Below, one piece after another: positions 35,201 through 48,966 of a DNA stretch of 64,000 nucleotides (position 1 is the stretch's first letter; every line of letters starts with the position of its first letter). Where the stretch lies: assembly GCA_036850595.1 (NCBI GenBank), contig CM072158.1:19228044-19292043 (forward strand), written 5' to 3'. Made by a program: the position numbers and the translations under genes. Source of the stretch: Rhyacichthys aspro. Lineage: Eukaryota; Chordata; Actinopteri; Gobiiformes; Rhyacichthyidae. A model generated the notes under the pieces. It was not told the DNA's origin, did not search any database, and was given only the letters and a program-made list of their open reading frames with translations.

Positions 35201-35369
35201 TACTCACCACTTCACCGAGGAAAAGCTACAATAACCAAGCTTCAAGTACAGGCCTAAAACTCCTATGGTGTTCATTTATATGTAAGGAAGAAACTGCTTT
35301 GTATGATGTCCTGAATCAGGGTCAAACATTCAGGACACATGCTGTCAAGGGCTAAACAATAAACTCGCC

Positions 35370-35640
35370 AAACAGCTGCTTTTGTCTGCTCCATTGTGAT
35401 CAGTTCACTGCCAAGATCCCTGTTTCTACTGTATCTGCAAAGAGCTTCTGTGACAGCTTAGCAAATCTTACCAGCACTGACCAAGGCCAAAGACAGGACC
35501 ACCCCGCTCGGTGATAAAACGGCACCGAGCGTGGTGCTTTATGCCGCAGAGCTGATGAGAGCGAGGGCCAGAGGTCACAGCCAAGGCCAGAGTTTATCTG
35601 CTGCCAAACCTGCAGCATCTGAGGCTTACAACACAAGATA
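35370..35640. promoter_or_regulatory. Candidate regulatory block with paired CCAAGGCCA sites
   Basis: CCAAGGCCA occurs at 35481-35489 (preceded by TGA) and again at 35581-35589 (preceded by GGTCACAG), exactly 100 bp apart. It resembles extended half-sites of NR5A/ERR-type nuclear receptors. Between them a 9-bp perfect inverted repeat, CGCTCGGTG/CACCGAGCG, lies at 35505-35513 and 35523-35531 with a 9-base gap. The block is less AT-rich than its flanks. Its minus-strand 78-codon frame shows no domain. Confidence 0.3.
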
Positions 35641-36659
35641 AATGAGAAAAGAACACAGCCTTGTTTTCTTCTGGGGGACGACGCACCGCAACCAGATAAA
35701 GTCAGGATTTTGTATAATCTTTGTGGCCAGAAATAGTCCCATCACAGACAATTAAAGCTGTCAACACAATCCAATTAATTCTCTTAAGAACTGTCGCCTT
35801 TCTTATTTCATTTTCTCTCTGCTGCAGTACTAAAAACGTGTGACATTGACATTAGTCATTTTAGGTCGGTAACTGTAATGGTCGGGGCAATTAATGATTA
35901 AAAAAAAATGACATTCAGAACCTCTAATCATTCTGGGGCTATAATCTTTGTCATGGACTGAGATGAGATAGGTACTCTTTCATTAGAAAATATATCTCTT
36001 TCACTGCATGTGCATATTAGGACAGTATTTCACTCCATATATACTGTAAAACAAAACCTTATAGAGGTTGAGCAAACACTAAGACCAGAGCTTGATCCTT
36101 GGGATCAGTGAACCCAGTGAAAGTTGGAAACTGAGACCAGCTTCAGATGATAGCATGTTGGTGTAGCGCATTTGTAGAATGTTTATATTATATATTTTGG
36201 ATAGGAGTAGGATATGTTATACAATCGTTTGCATCTGACTATATGCAGAAAACTAAGTTTGTCTAGGGAGTGGAATGTGTGAATGAAGGAGAGATGGGAG
36301 ATGTAAATTGGTTGGAAGCAGAAATTATGTATTGAATAGTTAGCTAAAATGGGGAAAGGGAAAGCCATTAAATATGCTGTTCATATTTCAAGAATTGTTT
36401 GTTTGTTTGTTCGTTTGTCCAGAAGTTGGTCCAGAAGATGAAAAGGAAAAAAACTAAACAAAACAACTGTTCATATTCCTCAGAATGGAATATATCGTTC
36501 AGGGTTTAACACACCAGCGAATGGAGAGAGGGACACTCATCACATGATGGGGTTACACTGACACTTGATGGAGACAAGTGAGTGATTATTAAAAAAGCAA
36601 GATGACTGTCAACGCACTGAGCTGAGGGTACAAAGTCTTTACTGGCTGTCACATGGATG
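35641..36659. other. Intergenic, nothing firm recognised
   Basis: AT-rich patches with words such as CAATTAATGATTAAA near 35889 could be regulatory. There are no repeats or genes I can support. Confidence 0.5.
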
Positions 36660-37018
36660 TCAGTACCTTTGAACTGGCAGACCTGGGTGGTTCTCATTGG
36701 GTGGCATCCCTGTCTATGTAAAGGTACTGGACAGGAGGAGCTAGCTGACTGTTGACTTTGATTCAGGTGGATATAAGAGAGAAATAAGGTGAGCAGCTCA
36801 GTCACCTGGAGGACCTCGGAGTAGAACCGAAGTTCCTCCACTTCCAGAGGAGCAGCTAAGGTGGGTCGGCTTGTGAACATGATGCCTCTTCTCTGGAGTT
36901 GTTCATGTTCCACTGGGAAAAGACCCAAAGCTGACCCAGAACACAGCCTGGGAATGTCTGCTTAGACTGCTCCACAACTGAGCCTCAGATAAGCAGTGGA
37001 AGATGGATGATGAATAAT
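36660..37018 (+). mobile_element. RTE-like LINE, decayed 3' end
   Basis: The order CACCTGGAGGACCTCGGAGT, GTTCCTCCACTTCCAGAGGA, CTAAGGTGGGTCGGCTTGTG and ATGATGCCTCTTCTCTGGAG is kept. It is followed by TTCCACTGGGAAAAGACCCA and GCTTAGACTGCTCCACAACT. This matches the end of a very common fish LINE whose C-terminus encodes an R.RPRGRPRTRW-type stretch. The terminal CCTCAGATAAGCAGTGGAAG plus ATGGATGATGA is the usual AAGCGGAAGAAGATGGATGG tail. Indels and stops prevent any long frame on the sense strand; the 140-codon frame on the other strand is antisense to it. Confidence 0.75.
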
Positions 37019-37109
37019 ACACTGTAGAATGATGGATGTTTTCAATGAAATTTTCAGAATGATATAAAAAAAATAAATAAACCTGTTATGATCTTGACTA
37101 ACTTGACTG

Positions 37110-37270
37110 TCCAGATTGTCTGTTCCACAGAAATCCTTTGCAAAAGGGCAGGTGTTTTAGATGAACATCTGGAGGTGACTGTATCAACCACATGCCACTA
37201 TCTGCCCATCAGCAATTACTTTAATCCAACCAGAGCAATGCCATGTAGTTTACCATTGTAACGGTAATAC
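37110..37270. repeat. Repeat related to 54250-54320 ('GGGCAGGTGTTTTAGAT')
   Basis: CCTTTGCAAAAGGGCAGGTG followed by TTTTAGATGAACATCTGGAG parallels GCGTTTGCAAAGGGCAGGTG and CTTTAGATAAATACATGGTA at 54259-54298. In both cases a stretch mentioning AATCCAACCAGAG or TTCAATCAGAA follows. It is an unclassified dispersed repeat. Confidence 0.4.
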
Positions 37271-38768
37271 AACAGTGAGTTTGTCATCAAACCTAAAATA
37301 TAACTGCTAATCCTGCCACACCATTGGTCCGAACACACTTTTGAGAGAAAGCACCTTGCCAGGAGCATCCCACATCTGTTTGAATGCAGCTGCTGTGAAA
37401 GATAAGGTCTTGACTTAACATAATGAGTTGTCAATGTCCAACACAAAATATGTGAAATTCAGAACACATCAAATTATACATTTCCTTCCTTGATGGGGAA
37501 ATTTTTTTTTATTTGTTTTATGAGTTGCTTATTTAATTCCCAAAAAAATGCACAAAATACAACACATTTAAGTGGATATTTATCAAGAGTTGCAACTGGC
37601 ATTATTTTAAGTGTGTTTAGTAATGTCATAGTAATGCTTTGTAAGTGATTAATTAAGTACAACAGCTTAGAAGTGACATTGTATTCTGTGGTGATAACGT
37701 TGCCACTACCATTTTTATTAAAAATGAGGCAATTATGAGATGAATAAGTCAGTGTCAAACAGGTGGCTTTCTGTGAACAGTAAAAATAGATCAAACATGA
37801 ATAAAAATGTTTGTTCTGCTCTGGGCTGAGCACTGACACCGTTACAGAACTGGAACGTGCATCGCTGGAATGAAGCAGGGAACACACGAGTTTGGAACGT
37901 GTGAGTGTGTCTAATTAAATGAGCGAATCAATGAAAAGAAGAGATAAGGCGTAAGGCAGAGGCAGAACGTGAGAGGAGGAGGATAAAAGGGGAATGTAAC
38001 AGGTCTATACGTGAGCAGTGGAACAATGAGCGCGGTTCTGTTCCGGACTCATTAAACCGGGGAAAGTCACTTTGAAAGACCCAGAGTCTGCAGCCCACAT
38101 CATCAGCACAATGGCCATTCACTGCCATTTCCATCACGAATCAGTGTGTCTCGCCCCCACACACACTTGTTCTGAATTCACAACCACTGTCAAACACCAC
38201 AAAACTGCACTGCTTAGTCGTTTTTCAATTTTATATTAGGACTGGTCAGTAAATCAAAGTAATCCAATTAAGTCAAGTTACGTATTTTAAACGATGTCAA
38301 AAAATTGTATATTATGCATATTAGCCATGTGCTTTTACAAGAATTAGTGTGGTGTGTAAATGATAACAAACCTGTAATATGGAAACAGAGAGGGCTAAAA
38401 CTAAAAGTTATTCAACCTAAACTCGTAGACACAAATTTTACAATTCTTTTTGGAATTTAATGTCACATTATAAACCTTTCTCCTTTTGAGTTTTTCCTTT
38501 AAAACCTTTCATGCCATGAGAAACTACAACAACTCAAAAACTTGCCCATCTAAAAATGTGGCGACTTTCCTCTGTAACTGACATTTACTATGGAGTTATG
38601 CTGTGAGTTGAGTCCAAACTAAACTGTACACAGGTGCCACAAATGTTTATAAATTGCACATTTATATAATTATACATATCCTGCTGTTTGTGGACAACAG
38701 TGTGCAATCTCATGTAACTTTCATAAGATTTAACATGTTGTCACTACTGTGTACAATAATTACTGAAT
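37271..38768. other. Intergenic, nothing recognised
   Basis: A 137-codon minus-strand frame at 37474-37887 is low in complexity and has no domain. Nothing else is supported. Confidence 0.5.
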
Positions 38769-38769
38769 A

Positions 38770-38810
38770 ATAGGATTATTTTTTATTACTGAAAATAAAA
38801 ATAATCCTAT
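38770..38810. repeat. 14-bp perfect hairpin, AT-rich
   Basis: ATAGGATTATTTTT at 38770-38783 is the exact reverse complement of AAAAATAATCCTAT at 38797-38810, with a 13-base gap. It may be the collapsed remnant of an inverted-repeat element; no flanking duplication was noticed. Confidence 0.6.
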
Positions 38811-38864
38811 GTTGTGTTGAGCCCTGTAAAAAGACTGATGAACAACACTGTGTTAAAGACTAGA

Positions 38865-39530
38865 TCCCAACATTGGGATTAGAGGAACAGCCCTCAACTG
38901 GTTCAAGTCAGACAGGACCCATTTTGTTAATATTAATAGTTAGACATGGAGTACCACAGGGCTTGGTTCTTGGACTCACACTCTTCACAGTAAACATGCT
39001 CCTTTATGTAATATACTCACAAAACATTCACATTCAAAATTGTAGGTGTAAAGACCAATATAAAGACATAAAGACCTAGATGAAAGAAAATCAATCTCCG
39101 AAATGCAGAAAAACTAAAGTGAGACATTCTATCCTATTACTATTGTAGATGGCATTACTTTGGCTTGGAGCGCTACTCATTTTAATATTCCTTATTGAAA
39201 ACACACATTAATCTGGCTTCATGGGACAAGGCTACGTGAACTACAGCTGCAAGGAATTTTTCATCTGCACAACACAGCCAAAATGAGAATGAAAATATTA
39301 TCCAAAAGTGCTGCTAAAAAACTAATTCATGGATTCACATCACATCTGGGTTGCATTATTACTATTCTCTGCTGGCAGGATGCCCTCAGGACTGAAAAGT
39401 TTTCAGCAGCGAGGATACGACCAAAGAGAGCACATTGTTAGCCTCACTTTATTGGCTTCCTATTGAATTCAGATTCAACTTGACTCAATTTTTCATTTAC
39501 ACAAATTGGTTTGATTTAGTAACAAAGTGA
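38865..39530 (+). mobile_element. L2-like LINE, decayed reverse transcriptase region
   Basis: Shifting plus-strand frames spell recognisable pieces in the right order. GIRGTALNWFKSDRT comes first, then GVPQGLVLGLTLFT (the conserved GVPQGS.LGP block of the reverse transcriptase). Next is DIKT followed by a stop and MKEN (normally DIKTWM). Then come FHLHNTAKMRMKILSKSAAK and KLIHGF, and finally ASLYWLPIEFRFNL. These are characteristic of the L2/Rex-type clade. The YADD catalytic segment is not readable, and several stops and indels show a dead copy. Confidence 0.85.
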
Positions 39531-39664
39531 AAATATGAAGTATCCATATGTACTAGACTGGACATCACATGTTCTACCAATGCCTGGTCTTTTTCAAAAC
39601 CTTATAAAACTACTATCTTATTGATTAGGTGAAAATGTTAACTGATTTAAACTTATTTTGTCTG

Positions 39665-39745
39665 TCCCATAATGCCCAAAGTCAGCTGGGTTAGGCCTCA
39701 TCCCTGTGACCCATAAACACAGGAATTAGTGAAAGGTGATGAAGC
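39665..39745 (+). mobile_element. SINE/LINE tail fragment
   Basis: AATGCCCAAAGTCAGCTGGG, then TTAGGCCTCATCCCTGTGAC and ACACAGGAATTAGTG, mirrors the common fish tail GCCCAATGTCAGCTGGGATAGGCTCCAGCCCCCTGTGACCC...AGGATAAGCGG. It is heavily decayed. Confidence 0.6.
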
Positions 39746-40004
39746 AAATCAAACTAGGTGAGTATATGAATTCCTATCTACATATGACATAAGCATGTAG
39801 TCTTTTCTCAACCTACCACTATGATAAAATTGTTATTTGCTGTGTGTCTTTTGTGTTAATCCTGCTTGTATTGTTAAGCCAACAGTTTGACAGGAACACT
39901 TAGCTACCTATCCATTTACCTGCCACAGCATTTTTTAGAAACAATTAAGAGCTTACTAACAATAACAATGGGAGCAATGGAAGGCGTGCAGCTGTGGTCC
40001 CGAA

Positions 40005-40345
40005 GAGCCCTTGGGCAGATGGAGACGAGTGCCAGAGAGTCTATTCATTTGTGTTGAGAGCTTTTTGAGTTGTCATCTTCATCGCCGAGCAGAGCGAAGA
40101 CAGGGGCAGCAGAGTGAGCCCAGAGGAAGAGGAGCGTGTGCACGGCTAAAGCAGACAAACGAAGGAGGTGACAGAGGGAGTGGAGAGGTCAGAGGGGAGT
40201 GTGAAGTGTCCGTCAGCCTGAGTGCGGAGCGGACAGCTCTGCTCACTCGCTGCTGCTGCCAGATGAACAGCTTGCCACTCTGAACATGGACTAAAGCACA
40301 CACGCTCAGTGGACATGGAACACTAACTAAACTGTCAGAGCAGGA
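40005..40345 (+). promoter_or_regulatory. Purine-skewed, CG-containing stretch, possible 5'UTR/promoter
   Basis: The stretch is markedly richer in G and A on the plus strand and in CpG than its neighbours (for example GCAGAGCGAAGACAGGGGCA and GTGCGGAGCGGACAGCTCTG). Its only ATGs near the end open two-to-five-codon frames, as in many 5' leaders. A 90-codon plus-strand frame and a 108-codon minus-strand frame overlap it, and neither has a domain. A transcribed leader or a lncRNA exon is possible. No TATA box or clear donor was identified. Confidence 0.25.
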
Positions 40346-40559
40346 AGCTGGCAGCACAGACAGAGAGGTTGCTCTATCTGATATGTTGCTGATGGTTAAA
40401 GGCATATGTGGGGATTTTGTATAGTGAATGTCTTACCTCTACTAGATCACTGTCTTTGTGGATGCACCGAGTAGTAATGTTTGAGGACCAAGTACATCAA
40501 ATTTTAATGTGGACAGCACTTGTGTTGTGTTTTATTGAATCTGTTTTTATCTTTGCATT

Positions 40560-40858
40560 TATTTGTTGGTTTGGAAAATTGCAGGAGGTGCCTTAAGTGA
40601 CCTCAAGGACATTTACAGGGCACAGATTTTAAAAATGGTCCGACAGATCTCCTCCATCTCGACCAAAGCCACCCTATGTAGGCAGAGTTCAAACTGCTCC
40701 CGTTTGGACACAGATACACTGTCCCCAAAAGCAGGACAAATAGACAGAAAAACTCTTATTCCGGTTGCCATTTTGCCGTATTTTAAATCAGTCACTGTAG
40801 TGTGTGTATGTGTGTGGGATAATAAAGACTCCTTAAACCTTGAACCTTGAGTCAGCGG
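40560..40858 (+). mobile_element. LINE 3' end (L2/Rex-like) with ACCTTGA tail
   Basis: In one plus-strand frame, with an internal stop, the DNA at about 40668-40780 reads HPM, stop, AEFKLLPFGHRYTVPKSRTN, RQKNS. This is the C-terminal pattern EFKLLPSGRRYR.P..RTNR.K.SF of fish LINE reverse transcriptases. It is followed by a 3' UTR with GGGATAATAAAGACTCC and the short repeat tail AACCTTGAACCTTGA. The 95-codon frame in another register is not a gene. Confidence 0.8.
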
Positions 40859-40859
40859 C

Positions 40860-42617
40860 TGAGAAACTGCACTATGCATATGAAGGTGAGTGACTCTCAC
40901 AAATTTCTTTGACGTCCCTCATTCACAAACTCTGAGCAGGCCTTAGAATCTAATAAATGCCTTCTCCAATGTAAGGTGAGCAACAAAATATTTGTTCTGA
41001 GTAACCTTCAGCACATACCACACAAAACATTTAGTAACGGTGAAATAAAATGTTGCAAACATATTAGCACCGAAATGTAATATTACTGTACAATGCCAGT
41101 CTTTACCATTGCTGTAAACCAAAGCACCATGTTTGTGAGCAGCAGCCATTGAATGACATTAGGAAAATATGCAATATGGACTTTAAATAATGTGAAGACA
41201 ATATAGCAACATGTGAATTTCCTCTGGGGCACATTATTTGGAATATCCATAGCGTGCATGTTGATGTTATATTGTGTAACCCTACAACATGCAGTATTTC
41301 TTCACAAATAACAAGTTCTTTTGGAAAACTTGCTGTTGCTGTTATCTTCTTTTAATATACCATAGCATTACTAATATTAATTTCAAATTGTATTTATTTC
41401 CAAAGCCCTCTGCCCTCCATCAGGGTGAGGAAAACTCAAAAAATCCAGCCATGAAAAAAGAGAAACCTCAGGGAAGACCACAGAAGGAGGATCCACTCCC
41501 AGAACAGACAGACTGTGAAGTAAATGTGTCCAGGACAGTTACTCACAGTAAATTTACATATAGTCCAAAGCCACTGGACATGAATAGGATCCAGATGTTT
41601 ATGTCTAACGGCGCTGTACTGCGTTCACATAAGTCTGCGTTGACAGGCACAATTCGAAGATGACTGACAGACAAACTCCAGCTTTTCAATGAGGAAAATG
41701 AATCTGACAGAAGACGATCAAAAGTGCAATTATGAGCTTCGCGCTGCTTTCAACGGTCTACGGCGCTTCATGAAAACGTTGGAGGAAAAGCAGCAGCAAA
41801 TCAAAGGCACCGCTCAGAGGCATGGCTCACAAGAAGCCACTGGAGCTTTGGGAAATGGAGCCCCTCTGCTCATGTCCGCCTTAAGTAGAGACTCACAGCT
41901 GCAAAATGACGCTCAAGTCTAATTAGACATTCACTCAGAGGAACCGAAGCTGTCCACACCAAGGATGATGTTTAGAGTTAGATTTTGAATAGACAGAATC
42001 TGGATGTTTGGTGGTATATGTAGCGTGCTGTCGCCTGATTGCCAAAGGGCGCCTCATGAGCCTGTTGGAGAAAAACGGTTGAAAATGGAAGAGGGGAAGG
42101 TGCAGAGGCTCAAACCTTTGATGTGGGCCTTAAGGGCAGAAATCTGAGTGAAGCAGGGACAGGGCCCTGAGTCGTTCCAAGAAGCAGCACTCCTACAGGG
42201 GAGCAGGATGGCATCCACATTTCTGTTCTTTGTTTGGTTTTGAATATAACAATACATTTTTACATTACTGTTTATGATTTCCATTACGACAAAATATGGC
42301 CTGTTTGCTGTTGATTTTAATTAGTGCCTATTTTTACAAACACTGGTAAAATTTCCTTATTTCTTGATTCAATTACTCTCTACATGACATTTTTAACCCC
42401 ATATTTTACCACATTACAGACAGAGGGAGGTATCTACAAATAAAGCAGTGTGTAACTAATGTAGTTTTGCTTTATCTGAGTTGCTTTGCACTTTATGTCC
42501 TTCCAGGTTTCACTGTCCTTGGTCTTTTGGCTGACTCCACACAAGATGATGTGACACTGGTCGTGTTACTGCAATACAGTCCCCGCAAAAGGCAAGTTGC
42601 AGGCCAGATGCCAGCAG
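40860..42617. other. Intergenic; two adjacent small hydrophilic frames at 41.4-41.9 kb
   Basis: No repeat is recognised. At 41289-41663 a 124-codon frame has a hydrophilic C-terminal 80 residues (from about 41425). After a TGA, a 77-codon frame at 41689-41922 in the next register has a predicted-helical KTLEEKQQQIKG segment. Together they might be a decayed or lineage-specific coding exon pair, but no family is recognised and the splice signals are weak. Confidence 0.4.
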
Positions 42618-42619
42618 CT

Positions 42620-42810
42620 TTTCTGTGTGTCCTCCCTGTGTCACTATGGGTTCTATCCAGCTTCCTCCCACCATCTTAAAACATACATGTCTAGGTAAAC
42701 AGGATCTAAAATGGCCAGTAGTGAATGAATATGAGAGTTAATGTTGACTGTTGGTGTCTCTAAATGGCCTGCAATTAACTGACCATTTAGAGACACCCCC
42801 ACAACCCACC
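42620..42810 (+). mobile_element. SINE body fragment with hairpin
   Basis: CTGTGTGTCCTCCCTGTGTC, then ACTATGGGTTCTATCCAGCT, then TCCTCCCACCATCTTAAAAC and ATACATGTCTAGGT follow the middle of the SINE at 12585 (CGTGTCACCGTGGGTTCTCTCC...CTTCCTCCCA...CATGCATGTATAGGT). The tRNA head is absent. A 15-bp perfect inverted repeat sits within it at 42753-42767 and 42783-42797. Confidence 0.65.
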
Positions 42811-45800
42811 ACTAGACATGACCAAAATGAAATCACATAATAAGCTAGTACAAGTCACAAGTGTCATAATTTAAAGGAAAACTACCTGTTAGCAAATATC
42901 TGTATCACAAGACAAAAAAATCACACAATGCACTGCATTAAAATAAGGATCTCATATTAAGTGTGAAAGTGGTTGCTTTTAAATGGGTTATAGGTGGTAA
43001 ACAGCTTGTCATTCATATGTTGGTAAGTCATTTTTACTTTTTGTAACACTAGACAGCTCACAGTGGGAAACAAAAGTATACATTGCTGTTGTATCAGCTT
43101 CGAACTGCAACAAAAAGCAGTACACAGTGTAGCTGAAAAGAAATTCGAGACTGGCACATTACAAAATGGATAGAAAACAACCAACAACTCCTCCCCTCTA
43201 ACCCTTGACACTTTTTATTCCTAGAAACTTCTCTGGAGTATTCTGGCTGCTGACAAAACATTCGCAGTCCGGTACAAACTGTGGCACTTATGCTGAAAGG
43301 AAGTGAAAATTGAGCCTCAAAAATAGCGTGAGTCTCAGTAGGACGTTCCCCTAGTGCACCAGCAGGCTGTGGACCCCACACAGGGCTTTACAAAAGACAA
43401 GAGTGTTCTGTATGCTATTCTTCAGACACCCTCCTCTTCAAACAACTGCTGTCATGGTGGGCCTATTGTCCAGTGGCAAAGCTGGCATCACCTCTGTGTG
43501 TTTCTGGAAACGACCAGACCTTCGGAGCATTGTGTTGTGTGACAGGAAACAGGCATCACAGCACACAGTCTGCCTCGGTCTTGTTGATTTCACTGACTTC
43601 ATGTCCGTCTAGAGGCTTATACTCTCGGGTCTGCAGTCAAATATTCTGAAGAATGACCGAAGCTGACTCTGCTCGGCTGGGGCAAAATCCAGCAAAGGGG
43701 CCAAATGACCTGAAACACACTGGAAACGTAGCCTTAAGTGCCAAAGTGTTCACAATCACAAAAAATAGCTCTAAAAAGTGAAACTAGGGTTGCATTAAGC
43801 GTCCAATCGGAGCCTTAAATCAGCCTGTGCCAGTGTGACCAGTGGAAGTCAGGCCAGAGACTTGTAGTCTGCCTTTATATGAAATAAAACAACTCAACAA
43901 AATATGTTTTCTGATGCCGTGCTTCTTCAAAATGAGTCAGAACATGTTGATACTAAATGACAATGATCTTATGACAAGAGATAGCCAAATGACCAACTAC
44001 TATAAACTATACATTTTCTCCATTTAATACAAGATGTCGCCACAGCATTCTTTTTTTTCTTTTTTTTTTACGCAACAATGCTGCTGATCTTTTTCACAAA
44101 CAGGACTTCTGCTTCTGCTTTTTTTCAAATAAAATATTCCTCAAACAAAAATAAGGCAGACATTTAGTCTTTAATTGTAGTTTTTAGTTTATCATTATCC
44201 TTGTTGATTTTAAGGCTACAGATGTCTTTTATTTAAAACTGCTCAGACAAGTACTTTTGATAAATATAGAGTTGCTACAAAGAAAGTAACTAGCGACTTC
44301 TTTTTGTCTCCTGTGTGATGTGTTCACCACTCGACGCTCACGCAGCTGTGGAAAAAGAAAACACAAGAGAGTTCTGGTTTTCTGAAGGGTTGTAGTACTG
44401 ACTGCAGGTATCGCCGGCTAATCTAGTCTTTCTCTGAGAAGTGTCACTCGGTTGGTGTCAAAAGAAACTGTCTCCGTCCTCAAACTCAGAACTCCCTGCA
44501 GCAGCGCTCACTCAGGCGCAGCTGATACCAAGACTGAACTCTTCTCAGAGCAGTTAGAAAACATAATATACAATTTACCATTTCAAAATCCAACGTCTGA
44601 ATGTTACAATTTTTTGCCCTTTGCAACTTGTATAAAGTGTCTATATTAAGATCCAGCTTTCAGAATTACTCCCTTTATTTGCTACCTTTGGAAATGTTAA
44701 AGTCTTTGCATAAAGTGTAATTGTTTATCACAAAGTCAAAGAAAATATAATACAGACATTAAACCTTGGGCTGTTGTGAGACATGACTAACACTCTGAAA
44801 CTAATCTGAATTGTGTTTGATGTAAGATGAATCTAATTCTTTTTAGTGTGTCCAGGACTTACAGTTACAAACCTCTAGCTGACTCCTCAAGACAATTTCA
44901 GCTGCAGAGCACATTTGCTCCACATAAACCCTCCGTAATCTGAACAAATTGGTTCAGCCTTTACTGAAAGAACATGACGGCAAACAATAACAGTTACACT
45001 ATGAGCCTAATAATACACATCTTCAAAATGTTGCTTTCTATTTGGCTTTTCGTGCATTTTTAACAATCAGTTAAGTTTGATAAAGATAAGCTTAGAAACA
45101 AGACAACTTTAAGTCAATAAAAAGAAGTGGTTAGACCTACATTTGTACATTGGTTTGAGCCAAATGTGCATTGTCTTCTGCTGCGCATGCTTTAGGATGT
45201 AAATTGCTGTAAAACACAAGGCCGACTCGAAGACCGCTATGTGCAGATCGTCTTATCTCCGCCGCTTTCCTCTCTTCCGTCACTGTGTCTTTAAATCTAA
45301 ATTGAATCTCCGAGCGCGTCACGACAACACCTGTTCAGAGCTCACAACTCAAGGACCCTTTGCTCTTATCGCGGCCTCTTCTCCAAAGCACCGTCAAAGC
45401 ACACTTACCCGAAAACACATCAGTGTTCCACTCTGTTTAGAAATTCTCTTCATGTGCTCCGTGTTTTCTTCAGAGATTATCTGTGGCGTCATTACTGACT
45501 CCCACCATGTTTTCTCAGTTTTTAATTTCAACAGTCAAAAGTTTACAGATAATCATTCACGGGGTAACACAATTAAAGGAACCGCTCACACACTCAAATG
45601 AAAGTTAAAAAAATGTCTTCAGTGTCCCATTTCAATATTATATATATTCAAACACATAGATTAAAGCCTAGTCAGAGAAACCCAAGTGAGCTCCACATAG
45701 AGACACTGAAGGCAAAGCATGCTCCAAGAGGACACCTCTATCATTCAGTTTTATTCAGACATAAGAAAAAGCAAAAAGAAAGCTGCTGGTTCCTTAAAGA

Positions 45801-46689
45801 ACCAAGCAATCAAAAGAGCAGAAACAACAAATTCACCTTCAAAAAGCTCTCCAAACCACCAAACTGCACAATTTACAATCAAAGAGTAACTCAAAATACA
45901 ACACAGTTATGAAAATGTTGCCAAGAGCAGGGAACTCCAACCACAGGATCATTTGTTACCGAGCCACTTTGAAAGAATAAAAACTAAATGATTTATTTCT
46001 ATTTTGTGGTTTATCACAATGTTCTGGGTGTTTTACTTTGAAAAAGACTTCTTCCATCGAGGCCTCTTTCCCCAAACTTGACTCACTCAGTCTACTCATG
46101 TGCCACTACACGCTAAACCTAGAAAAATTAGTTAAAATTCTATGTTTGGAGATGACAAAATGATCTGTCAACAAAAAGAAAACTGCATTTTGAAGAAATA
46201 CCATGAGACGTACTTAAATGGTGGCTCTATCACAACAGGTAAATCACATGGCCCAACTGCTTTTTATCACAAATGGTTGCCTTAAAAATATGTTCAGACA
46301 ACTTTCAATCTCAGACTGTTCTAAATTGAAGTCAATGTCCGGAGATCAATACAAAAACACAAAAAACCCTGCTTCCGTTTTCCAACATCTGCTGTAACAG
46401 CAACTAAAACCAGATAATGGAGTAGACTGGACATAAAGAACACACTTCCAGTGTCACTGTCTCCCAATGTCCTGTTCCTGGGGAATAAGCCCCGCAGAGC
46501 CCCACTGATTCAACATCATGGTAAGTTAATTCAGTTAATATATAAAACTGTATAATATGTGCATTATGTGCATATTATTTAATTTTATGTTACAAGTTCT
46601 ATATTCAAACAGAGCAGGTAAACCTTTGGTTTTTTATCACTAATCTTTAATCACACTGTTTGTTTCTTTTTTTAAATTTTTTTATTTGA
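42811..46689. other. Intergenic, nothing recognised
   Basis: Frames of 104-120 codons near 45239-45912 lie in AT-rich DNA, have no domains and are judged chance. A T-rich run lies near 44050-44070. Confidence 0.5.
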
Positions 46690-46751
46690 AGAGATCTAAC
46701 AACTAATTTTTTTCACCTGGGGAATAATAAACTTGAATTGAATTGAATGAA
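46690..46751 (+). mobile_element. LINE 3' terminal fragment with (TTGAA)n tail
   Basis: CACCTGGGGAATAATAAACT is followed by TGAATTGAATTGAATG. A short GGGGATTAATAAA-type polyadenylation end with a TTGAA pentamer tail is standard for fish L2/Rex-like LINEs. No coding part is left. Confidence 0.55.
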
Positions 46752-46754
46752 AAG

Positions 46755-48966
<2,212 letters not shown>

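Noticed and set aside
36506..36928. 140-codon minus-strand frame as a gene
   Set aside because: It is antisense to the RTE-like LINE 3' end and uses its stop-poor complementary strand.
40563..40850. 95-codon plus-strand frame as a host gene
   Set aside because: The LINE C-terminal motifs are read in a different register of the same DNA, so this frame is a shadow of the decayed element.
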